Positions 1 to 6,489 of a DNA stretch of 64,000 nucleotides are shown here, in pieces. The stretch covers positions 62,001 through 126,000 of the forward strand of contig NZ_JAOZEV010000001.1 of the NCBI RefSeq assembly GCF_025847275.1. The letters are read 5' to 3'. The position numbers and the translations under genes were made by a program. Below the pieces are notes generated by a model, which was given only the letters and a program-made list of their open reading frames with translations, was not told the DNA's origin and made no database searches. How positions within the stretch are numbered: position 1 is the stretch's first letter; every line of letters begins with the position of its first letter. The stretch is from Flavobacterium frigoritolerans. GTDB lineage: Bacteria; Bacteroidota; Bacteroidia; Flavobacteriales; Flavobacteriaceae.

Positions 1-137
1 CAACAGCCGCTTATAATAAAAAGGGATTAAACGGTCAGGAATTTAGTGCCGAGACAATTCATGAAACTGCTCTTGCCAGTTTAAACGAAGAATTTGCTCA
101 AGTTGTTACTACAGATTTTATAAAACAGAATATTTAA
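1..137 (+). CDS. C-terminal fragment of an unrecognised protein
   Basis: An open frame enters from the left edge (codons in register with position 3) and ends at TAA 135-137, giving about 44 residues ending in FIKQNI. The visible tail is soluble and helical-looking, with acidic and Thr/Ala-rich stretches and no membrane segment. I do not recognise the family. The gene converges on the lipoprotein gene at 302-739, with a hairpin between them. Codon choice looks like that of the neighbouring genes. Confidence 0.6.
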   Translation, partial: TAAYNKKGLNGQEFSAETIHETALASLNEEFAQVVTTDFIKQNI

Positions 138-227
138 TTTAACCGCAAAGAATCGCTAAGAATTACGAAAAGCTCGCAAAGGTTTTAAAATAATTCTAAT
201 CTTTTTTATCCCGATAGTTATCGGGAG
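137..227. repeat. Compound dispersed repeat, copy 1
   Basis: An imperfect CGCAAAG-type stretch (about 143-182) is followed by an A/T spacer and the palindrome CCCGATAGTTATCGGG at 210-225. The same two-part arrangement recurs at about 24755-24825 in another spacer, which points to a dispersed element rather than chance. Confidence 0.6.
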
Positions 228-256
228 TGGCAGAAAAACAACATATTTATATAAAC

Positions 257-288
257 AACAAAGGCGAGAATTACTTCTCGCCTTTGTT
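257..288. terminator. Bidirectional hairpin terminator
   Basis: A perfect 14-bp stem (AACAAAGGCGAGAA / TTCTCGCCTTTGTT) closes a 4-base TTAC loop. It sits between two convergent genes ending at 137 and 302, so it probably stops transcription from both sides. Confidence 0.8.
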
Positions 289-301
289 ATATGTTTTCTA
301 T

Positions 302-739
302 TTACTCGCCAGTATAAATAATCTTTCCAGCCTTTTTCAGTACGTAACCTTTCCAAGGTATTAATTCTAAATCTCCATTAACCCAAGGCTCACCTTCGGC
401 TTTTCGTTCTAAAATAATTGTTCCATCTTCTGTATCAAGAAAAAGTTCGGCCTTGTTTCCGTCTTTTTCAAAAATAACATAAGCTACAGTAGAATACGTT
501 TTACCATCTTTGGCATGTTCTAACTTAGTACCTATTTCAAACAATCGTACGCATTCGTTTTTAACAGCCGACCAAGTATAACCAGCAGATCCTTTACACC
601 CATGAGCATCCGAATCTCCCCCTACAATATGCTCAGGCTTAACTTCTTCCTTAATAGGTTTTGTTTCTTCTTGAGAAACTTTTTTGGCACAAGAAAATGA
701 AAGTCCAATAATAATCGAAAATAAAAATACTTTTTTCAT
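302..739 (-). CDS. Small periplasmic lipoprotein with Cys-containing GSAGYTWS motif
   Basis: A 145-residue protein. The N-terminus MKKVFLFSIIIGLSFSC is a lipoprotein signal with the lipidated Cys at residue 17. After an acidic linker comes a conserved-looking block, GCKGSAGYTWS followed by CVRLFE, whose two cysteines could form a disulfide, then a beta-rich C-terminal half. I recognise the GSAGYTWS/CxRxFE pattern from small Bacteroidota and proteobacterial envelope lipoproteins, but no function is known to me. It lies 46 bases downstream of the 786-1286 gene on the same strand and may be the last gene of a three-gene run starting with the MBL hydrolase. Confidence 0.8.
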   Translation of the reverse strand: MKKVFLFSIIIGLSFSCAKKVSQEETKPIKEEVKPEHIVGGDSDAHGCKGSAGYTWSAVKNECVRLFEIGTKLEHAKDGKTYSTVAYVIFEKDGNKAELFLDTEDGTIILERKAEGEPWVNGDLELIPWKGYVLKKAGKIIYTGE

Positions 740-785
740 ATGTTCTATTTATTAGTTGTTACAATTATTATACAGTTCGTAAATC

Positions 786-1286
786 TTATTTTTGATATAA
801 TAATGACTGATTTACTTCAAAAGTTATACTCCCATCATTATTGATAAAGTATTTCAATAAAACTTCTCCCCATGTTTCTCCATCGCTAAAATCAGCTATA
901 ATCCATCTGTGGTTTAACACTTTAACTTTATTGATGATAAATTTATTTACTCCTATTTGATCTTGTCCTACATATGGATTCCCTTTTGGATTAGCATTAA
1001 GGTCCATTAATTTCTCCGTAACCATCGGAATTAGTTGCTCGTACTTTATTGTTTTTGAAGCATCAGCCGAGTCAAAGTAATTTTGTGCGTTTTGATTGTT
1101 CTCCAATGAGAAATAGTTGGCTTCATTTAGTTTATTCTCTACTAAATCTAAACTATCTCTAAGCTTTTTGGTTGTTTTAGCATAACGCTCCTGTTCAAAC
1201 TTTACTTCTTTACTATAAAACATATAGGTAAAAATATTCATAAGTATAGCAATGATAAATAGGTAAAGCAATAAGGATTTTTTCAT
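786..1286 (-). CDS. Membrane-anchored coiled-coil protein, function unknown
   Basis: A 166-residue protein with one N-terminal membrane segment (about residues 4-24), then a charged region (about 28-60) with coiled-coil character, then a compact mixed domain containing WIIADFSDGETWGEVLLKYF. The C-terminal part should face the periplasm if the segment is an uncleaved anchor. It starts 13 bases after the MBL hydrolase gene on the same strand, so the two are probably cotranscribed. I do not recognise the family. Confidence 0.75.
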   Translation of the reverse strand: MKKSLLLYLFIIAILMNIFTYMFYSKEVKFEQERYAKTTKKLRDSLDLVENKLNEANYFSLENNQNAQNYFDSADASKTIKYEQLIPMVTEKLMDLNANPKGNPYVGQDQIGVNKFIINKVKVLNHRWIIADFSDGETWGEVLLKYFINNDGSITFEVNQSLLYQK

Positions 1287-1299
1287 TTTTAAAATATAA

Positions 1300-2064
1300 T
1301 TAAATTGTGATTTCTAAATTATCATATGCCAGATAAACATTTTTAGGAAGCATTTTTTGTACTTCCTCATGAAATCCTAATACATGACTAATATGTGTTA
1401 AATAAGCCACTTCTGGCTGAACCAAAGTTATAAAATCTAGGGCTTCCTGCAAATTAAAATGTGTATCATGTGGCTCTACACGTAATGCATTTATCACTAA
1501 TACTTTTAAGTTTTTTAGCTTTTCAATTTCGGCTTCTTCTATAGTTTTAACATCTGTTAAATAGGCAAAATCATCTATTCGATATCCAAAAACCTGCAAA
1601 TTACCATGCATAACATTTACTGGAATCGCCATTTTATTTCCCACGGCAAACGGTTCACCATTAATTACCTCAATTGTTTTTACTGATGGTGCTCCTGGAT
1701 ATTTATTTACAGTTTCGAATACATAATCAAAACGCTTTTTTAAATTACCTATAACCCGCTCGTGTGCATAAATAGGCATTTCGCCTTGTTTAAAATTAAA
1801 CGGACGTATATCATCCAAACCAGCTGTGTGATCGGCATGCTCATGTGTAAATAAAATTGCATCTAATTTCTGACAGTTGCAAGCCAGCATTTGTTGTCTA
1901 AAATCGGGACCGCAATCGATAACATATGAATGGTTATCCCAACTAATCCAAATAGACACTCGAAGTCTTTTATCCTTAGCGTCAGTGCTTTTGCATACAG
2001 GATGATCGACCCCTATTATCGGAATGCCTTGAGATGTACCTGTGCCTAAAAAATATACCTTCAA
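1300..2064 (-). CDS. MBL-fold metallo-hydrolase (PhnP-like)
   Basis: A 254-residue cytoplasmic protein of the metallo-beta-lactamase fold. The N-terminus KVYFLGTGTSQGIP is typical of the PhnP/RNase Z-like branch. The metal-binding motif is FTHEHADHTAGLDD (HxHxDH), with further metal-site candidates VMHGN, the Asp in AYLTD and the His in LTHISH. PhnP members hydrolyse cyclic phosphodiesters; the substrate here cannot be read from sequence. There are no phn genes nearby, so a phosphonate role is not supported. It is the first gene of a probable three-gene minus-strand transcript and diverges from the gene at 2160. Confidence 0.88.
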   Translation of the reverse strand: MKVYFLGTGTSQGIPIIGVDHPVCKSTDAKDKRLRVSIWISWDNHSYVIDCGPDFRQQMLACNCQKLDAILFTHEHADHTAGLDDIRPFNFKQGEMPIYAHERVIGNLKKRFDYVFETVNKYPGAPSVKTIEVINGEPFAVGNKMAIPVNVMHGNLQVFGYRIDDFAYLTDVKTIEEAEIEKLKNLKVLVINALRVEPHDTHFNLQEALDFITLVQPEVAYLTHISHVLGFHEEVQKMLPKNVYLAYDNLEITI

Positions 2065-2124
2065 TTGTACTTTATTTTTTTACAAAAATAGGATTAATTA
2101 TCTTTCATTAGAAACCTAATTTAC

Positions 2125-2132
2125 TAACTTTG
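2125..2132 (+). promoter_or_regulatory. -7 element, gene at 2160
   Basis: TAACTTTG matches the Bacteroidota -7 consensus TAnnTTTG, 27 bases upstream of the ATG at 2160. No clear -33 TTG was found at the usual spacing. Confidence 0.55.
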
Positions 2133-2159
2133 TAACAAATCAGCCATATTTAAAATAAA

Positions 2160-3620
2160 ATGGGTATAGAAATAAAACTTAAGGGTGACAAAGTCATCGC
2201 TCAAATACCATCCATAAAAGACAAAGCGTTACGAATTAATCTAAATGAAAATATTTACGGAACCTTTGCAGAGATTGGTGCGGGGCAAGAAACTGTAAGG
2301 CATTTTTTTAGATCTGGTGGTTCGTCTGGAACAATTGCAAAGGCAATGTCTGCTTACGACAAAGATTTTAGTGATGCCATTTACGGAATTGAAAGTGATG
2401 GTCGCTACGTTACTGAAGAGCGGTTAAAAAAAATGCTAACTCTTGAAGGTCAGATAATTGAAGAACGTTTAAGTAGAGAAAAACACCCTACAAAACTTTT
2501 CTTTAGTTATGCCAATACTGTTGCAACAATCGATTTTGCAAAACAATTTAAAGGTCATGGTTGGGTTGGAATTAGATACCAAATTGAACCTGATGAAGCC
2601 TATAACGAAATTATACTTCATATTCGTTTTAAAGAAACTGATGCTCGATTACAACAAGAAACACTAGGGATTCTTGGTGTTAACTTAATTTACGGAGCAT
2701 TTTATAAATATAATGATCCTAAAAGATTACTTCGTTATTTATACGACCATCTAGACAAAGATCAACTTGAAATTGACACTATCAACTTTTCTGGTCCTCG
2801 ATTTGCTGATGTAGATAATCGATTGATTAGCTTACAATTGGTTAAAAACGGAATGACTGATGCCGTTATGTTCAATCCTGAAGGTAAAAATATTCTTCCT
2901 GCTGCCATTTTATACAAAAAGAACATTCTTGCCTTACGCGGGAGTTTTCGCCCTGTAACTAAGGTTAATATGGACATGTACGAGAAATCATTAAAAATGT
3001 TTCTCGAAGAAAATAAAGTTGAAAAAGATAATACGCTGGTAATTTTCGAAATCACGCTATCTAACCTTCGTTCTGATGGAGAAATCGATGAACGCGATTT
3101 TATGGATAGAGCCGAATTGCTTTGTTCATTAGGTCAAACCGTAATGATTTCGAACTTCCAAGAATACTATAAAGTTGTTGAATATTTTGCTAATTACACC
3201 AAAGCCCGAATGGGATTGGCAATGGGAGTTAATAATTTAGTCGACATCTTTGATGAGAAATACTACCGCCATTTAAGTGGAGGAATACTTGAAGCTTTCG
3301 GAAAACTATTCTACCGTGACATGAAGGTATTCTTGTATCCAATGATTGATGAAGATGGTACAATTATGAACTCGACCAACTTAAAAGTTCATCCTAGAAT
3401 GAAAGAATTGTACAAGTTCTTTAAATTTAACGGAAAAGTAATTGATGTTGCTGATTTTGATCCTCATACTCTGGAAGTATTCTCTAGAGAAGTACTAAAA
3501 ATGATTAGTCAAGGTAAACCTGGATGGGAGCCTATGCTTCCGAAAGGTATTGCTGAAATTATAAAAGAACATCACTTATTTGGATACGAGCCTAACAGAA
3601 TTTTAAAAGAGTCTAATTAA
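2160..3620 (+). CDS. Conserved Bacteroidota protein of unknown function (486 aa)
   Basis: A soluble 486-residue protein with no signal peptide or membrane segment. The first 90 residues include IYGTFAEIGAGQETVRHFF and SGGSSGTIAKAMSAYDKDFSD, a glycine-rich block that looks conserved. The rest is an alpha/beta protein with many charged residues. I recognise it as a widespread, strongly conserved Bacteroidota protein, but names attached to this family are unreliable. I see no HxGH nucleotidyltransferase motif, which argues against a NadD assignment. It has its own -7 element and stands alone, followed by a strong hairpin, so it is probably monocistronic. Confidence 0.85.
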   Translation: MGIEIKLKGDKVIAQIPSIKDKALRINLNENIYGTFAEIGAGQETVRHFFRSGGSSGTIAKAMSAYDKDFSDAIYGIESDGRYVTEERLKKMLTLEGQIIEERLSREKHPTKLFFSYANTVATIDFAKQFKGHGWVGIRYQIEPDEAYNEIILHIRFKETDARLQQETLGILGVNLIYGAFYKYNDPKRLLRYLYDHLDKDQLEIDTINFSGPRFADVDNRLISLQLVKNGMTDAVMFNPEGKNILPAAILYKKNILALRGSFRPVTKVNMDMYEKSLKMFLEENKVEKDNTLVIFEITLSNLRSDGEIDERDFMDRAELLCSLGQTVMISNFQEYYKVVEYFANYTKARMGLAMGVNNLVDIFDEKYYRHLSGGILEAFGKLFYRDMKVFLYPMIDEDGTIMNSTNLKVHPRMKELYKFFKFNGKVIDVADFDPHTLEVFSREVLKMISQGKPGWEPMLPKGIAEIIKEHHLFGYEPNRILKESN

Positions 3621-3627
3621 TCTTTTT

Positions 3628-3674
3628 AGGAACTAAGGCTCTAAGAAGCAAAGGTTCAAAGGTTCAAAGGTTTT
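3628..3674. repeat. Degenerate short-unit intergenic repeat
   Basis: A run of imperfect 7-9 base units of the type CTAAGGTTC / AAAGGTTC (AAAGGTTC occurs twice in tandem). Similar texture is seen after genes at about 4396-4432, 42893-42932, 45318-45352 and 57310-57358. Confidence 0.5.
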
Positions 3675-3718
3675 AAAATAGAAAAGCATCAGTTATATAA
3701 CTGATGCTTTTCTATTTT
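3675..3718. terminator. Perfect 44-bp palindrome, terminator of the 2160-3620 gene
   Basis: The left arm 3675-3696 and right arm 3697-3718 are exact reverse complements (22 bp each), centred on CAGTTAT|ATAACTG with flanking A-rich and T-rich ends. It lies 55 bases after the stop codon and has a T-rich tail on both strands. Confidence 0.75.
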
Positions 3719-3927
3719 AAAAAAGGCACTAAGGCTCTGATTTACTGAGATTAAAACATAAAAACACGTTTTACTAAACAATTGCAATCTTGTCAGCTGA
3801 GCCTCTTCGACTCCGTTCTGGGTGAGAAGACTGAGAGTAAACCACTAAACCTCAATGAATTAAAAAAAACAACAACCCTTGTCATAGCTTTGAACTTTGA
3901 CAAAGATCTTCTGAAAACTGAAAAACT
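3719..3927. other. Gene-free spacer with a degenerate REP-like stretch
   Basis: Remainder of the spacer before bcp. About 3795-3836 holds a GAGCCTCTTCGACTCCG / CTGGGTGAGAAGACTGAG stretch resembling dispersed repeats I know from Flavobacterium genomes. No ORF or clear promoter was seen. Confidence 0.4.
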
Positions 3928-4380
3928 CTACTTCAGTATCTGATCTGCATGTTCTTTAGTTTTTACTTTTGAAATTATGTCTTCTATAATTCCTTCTTCA
4001 TTAATTACAAATGTCGTTCTGTGAATTCCGTCATATTCTCTTCCCATAAATTTTTTAGGTCCCCAAACTCCAAAGGCTTGAATTACTGATTTGTCTTCAT
4101 CTGCTAATAACGGAAACGGGAAGTCATACTTTTCTTTGAATTTAGCTTGTGCTTTTTGCGCATCGGCACTTACTCCTAAAAGAGCATAATTATTAGCTTG
4201 AAAACGCTCAAAATTATCTCTTAAATCACAAGCCTCAGCTGTACAACCCGGAGTACTCGCTTTTGGATAAAAGAAAACTACTAGTTTTTTCCCTGCATAA
4301 TCAGCTAATTTATGTGTATTTCCGTCTTGATCTGTTCCTGAAAAATTTGGCGCTTTATCTCCTATTTGTAATGTTGTCAT
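3928..4380 (-). CDS. bcp: Thioredoxin-dependent peroxiredoxin, Bcp/PrxQ type
   Basis: A 150-residue cytoplasmic peroxiredoxin that reduces H2O2 and organic hydroperoxides using thioredoxin. The AhpC/TSA fold covers the whole chain. The active-site block is YPKASTPGCTAEACDLRDN, with the peroxidatic Cys in PGC and the resolving Cys five residues later, the spacing of the PrxQ/BCP class. The following LLGVSAD and the C-terminal RTTFVI fit the family, and the length is typical. It is divergent from nth, with a short shared upstream region. Confidence 0.95.
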   Translation of the reverse strand: MTTLQIGDKAPNFSGTDQDGNTHKLADYAGKKLVVFFYPKASTPGCTAEACDLRDNFERFQANNYALLGVSADAQKAQAKFKEKYDFPFPLLADEDKSVIQAFGVWGPKKFMGREYDGIHRTTFVINEEGIIEDIISKVKTKEHADQILK

Positions 4381-4489
4381 TTTTTTATTTTTTTTAGACT
4401 ACTTAGATTTTTAGACTTACTTAGATTCTTAAAATTAACAATTTATAATTCCAAAATTGTACTATTTTTACGGGATTAAATTTACGGAA

Positions 4490-5167
4490 ATGAATAAACA
4501 AGAACGGGTAACTTTTGTTATAAATACGTTAAAAGAATTATACCCAACTATCCCTGTACCTCTCGACCATAAAGACCCTTATACTTTATTAATAGCCGTA
4601 TTGTTGTCAGCTCAATGTACTGATGTTCGTGTAAACCAAATTACGCCTTTATTATTTGCAAAGGCTGATAATCCGTATGATATGGTAAAAATGTCTGTTG
4701 AAGAAATTCGGGATATTATTCGTCCTTGTGGTTTATCGCCTATGAAATCGAAAGGTATTCATGGCTTGTCGCAAATCCTTATTGATAAACATGGCGGCGA
4801 AGTTCCGCAGAGTTACGAATATCTGGAAGAGTTACCTGCTGTTGGTCATAAAACAGCTAGTGTTGTTATGTCTCAAGCTTTTGGTGTTCCTGCTTTTCCT
4901 GTAGATACTCATATTCATAGATTAATGTACCGATGGAATTTATCTAACGGAAAAAATGTAACTCAAACTGAAAAAGATGCTAAACGTCTTTTCCCTGAAG
5001 AAGTCTGGAATGATTTACATCTTGAAATTATTTGGTATGGCAGAGAATATTCGCCTGCCCGTGGCTGGGATCTTGATAAAGACATCATTACAAAAACCAT
5101 TGGAAGAAAATCGGTGATAGACGATTACTATGAAAACCAAGCTAATAAAAAACAAAAAAATCACTAA
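4490..5167 (+). CDS. nth: Endonuclease III-type DNA glycosylase/AP lyase lacking the FeS-cluster cysteines
   Basis: Removes oxidised pyrimidines and cleaves abasic sites in base excision repair. The HhH-GPD core is clear: LLSAQCTD, the helix-hairpin-helix ELPAVGHKTASVV with catalytic Lys121, and FPVDTHIHR with catalytic Asp139 (matching K120/D138 of the E. coli enzyme). ATG 4490 (MNKQERVTF) is chosen over an upstream TTG because it restores the normal N-terminus, giving 225 residues. The C-terminal 75 residues contain no cysteine, so the usual C-x6-C-x2-C-x5-C [4Fe-4S] loop is absent; the segment WYGREYSPARGWDLDKD takes its place. The gene's stop codon lies within the following terminator stem. 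Confidence 0.93.
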   Translation: MNKQERVTFVINTLKELYPTIPVPLDHKDPYTLLIAVLLSAQCTDVRVNQITPLLFAKADNPYDMVKMSVEEIRDIIRPCGLSPMKSKGIHGLSQILIDKHGGEVPQSYEYLEELPAVGHKTASVVMSQAFGVPAFPVDTHIHRLMYRWNLSNGKNVTQTEKDAKRLFPEEVWNDLHLEIIWYGREYSPARGWDLDKDIITKTIGRKSVIDDYYENQANKKQKNH

Positions 5168-5193
5168 TTGCATATTGCACTTAGTGATTTTTT
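5156..5193 (+). terminator. Rho-independent terminator of nth
   Basis: The stem AAAAATCACTAA / TTAGTGATTTTT ends in a T run. The left arm includes the nth stop codon (5165-5167). Confidence 0.8.
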
Positions 5194-5257
5194 AATCAAA
5201 CGACCAATTTGATTAATTCATTTACTTCCAAAACATCCGACAACTGTTGTGGGCTGT

Positions 5258-5401
5258 TTAATTAGCTATAATCTCAAAACTCTTCTCGTTAATTTTCACT
5301 ACTGTTAATGCTTGTGAGTAACTTAATATAAAAGAAACGACTTCTTTGTTGGGTTTCAAGTTTGTAGTAACTGCTGCTTTTTTTGAGTAAATTTTTGCCA
5401 T
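5258..5401 (-). CDS. 47-residue conserved-looking small protein
   Basis: An ORF of 47 codons plus stop, reading MAKIYSKKAAVTTNLKPN and ending EKSFEIIAN. It has a basic N-terminus and a hydrophobic beta-type C-terminal half (VVSFILSYSQALTVVKI), with no signal peptide. It starts 51 bases downstream of the ECF sigma factor gene on the same strand, with no hairpin between, so it may share its transcript. Its composition resembles a real small protein, and I have an impression of similar short proteins in flavobacteria, but no function is known to me. Confidence 0.55.
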   Translation of the reverse strand: MAKIYSKKAAVTTNLKPNKEVVSFILSYSQALTVVKINEKSFEIIAN

Positions 5402-5452
5402 GCTAATAATTGTTTATTTATATAACAACGACCTATTACTCAATTTAGTATA

Positions 5453-6037
5453 TTAATTAGTTAAAATAATTTGATGTTTTTCTATAATTTTTCTAATATT
5501 CATTAGTGCATATCTCATCCTCCCTAAGGCTGTATTGATACTAACTCCTGTTACTTCTGATATTTCTTTAAAGCTCATATCCTGATACATACGCATTACC
5601 AGCACTTCTTTTTGATCATTTGGAAGTTCCTCTATTAACTTTTTTAAATCGACTTCAACCTGATCCACAATCATTTTATTTTCAATTGTTAGCGTATCAT
5701 CTGACATGATAGAGAATATCGAAAACTCTTCCGTTTCTCTATACATTGGCATTTTCTTTGTTTTTCGATAATGATCTACTATTAAGTTGTGCGATATACG
5801 CATTACCCAAGGCAAGAATTTCCCCTCTTCATTATATGAATTGCTTTTTAAAGTCTTGATTACTTTTATAAATGTATCCTGAAAAATATCATTTGATATG
5901 TCTTTGTCAGCTATTTTTGAATATATAAATCCATAAATCTTTGATTCATGTCTTTTTATCAATGTTGACAAGGCACTTTCGTTACCTTCAACATAGTTCT
6001 TCACCAATAGAGCGTCAGGAATTTGCAGATTAGCCAT
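5453..6037 (-). CDS. ECF-type RNA polymerase sigma factor
   Basis: A 194-residue sigma factor. Region 2 (about residues 12-85) includes DIFQDTFIKVI and LPWVMRISHNLIVDHYRK; region 4 (about 130-185) includes LPNDQKEVLVMRMYQDMSFK and EISEVTGVSINTALGRMRYA, a helix-turn-helix for the -35-like element. An in-frame extension would add 52 residues of low-complexity Ile/Lys/Phe-rich sequence encoded in AT-rich DNA; I reject it and start at MANLQIPDALL (6037). No anti-sigma gene follows; the only downstream candidate is the 47-residue ORF. It is divergent from uvrA across a long AT-rich spacer. Confidence 0.92.
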   Translation of the reverse strand: MANLQIPDALLVKNYVEGNESALSTLIKRHESKIYGFIYSKIADKDISNDIFQDTFIKVIKTLKSNSYNEEGKFLPWVMRISHNLIVDHYRKTKKMPMYRETEEFSIFSIMSDDTLTIENKMIVDQVEVDLKKLIEELPNDQKEVLVMRMYQDMSFKEISEVTGVSINTALGRMRYALMNIRKIIEKHQIILTN

Positions 6038-6489
6038 AATACTACCTTTTAGTTTTAATTTGAAATTTGGGTAATTTTCTAAAAAAGTAATTTTACTGTA
6101 TAGGCTACTGGTTTTTAAAGTGTTAATTAAGTGTTCAAATTTAACAAATATTTTTTTTAAAAAGCAAATTAAATTAAGAATTATTATTATCAAATTCAGA
6201 AAAACATTAAAATAAAGTCAATGATTTCTAGAAAAAGGGTAAAAAACAATAAATTATCTCATTGTTCTTAACAGTTAAAAAAGAAATCTAAATCGCACAA
6301 AATAAACCAATTACAATTTAACATTCTTTTTTTAGCATTCTTTATCATTAATATATCCCAAAATATTTTTCTAAACTGATCTTAATTATAAAGAAATAAT
6401 TATCACGTTATTTTTTACATAAATAGAACTTCCATCCTTAACATAACTCAAATCAAAATTGCTTACTTTTGTGGAAATTGATTTTTTGT
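6038..6489. other. AT-rich divergent promoter region (sigma factor / uvrA)
   Basis: A 452-base spacer with very high A+T and no convincing ORF. It contains the -7 element of uvrA at 6464-6471. No operator-like palindrome was recognised. Confidence 0.5.
6464..6471 (+). promoter_or_regulatory. -7 element of uvrA
   Basis: TACTTTTG is an exact TAnnTTTG match 18 bases before the ATG at 6490. An upstream alternative start at 6469 would lie inside this element, which supports 6490 as the start. Confidence 0.65.

Noticed and set aside
2160..3620. Possible NadD (nicotinate-nucleotide adenylyltransferase) identity
   Set aside because: I see no HxGH or other nucleotidyltransferase motif, and the length is more than twice that of NadD.
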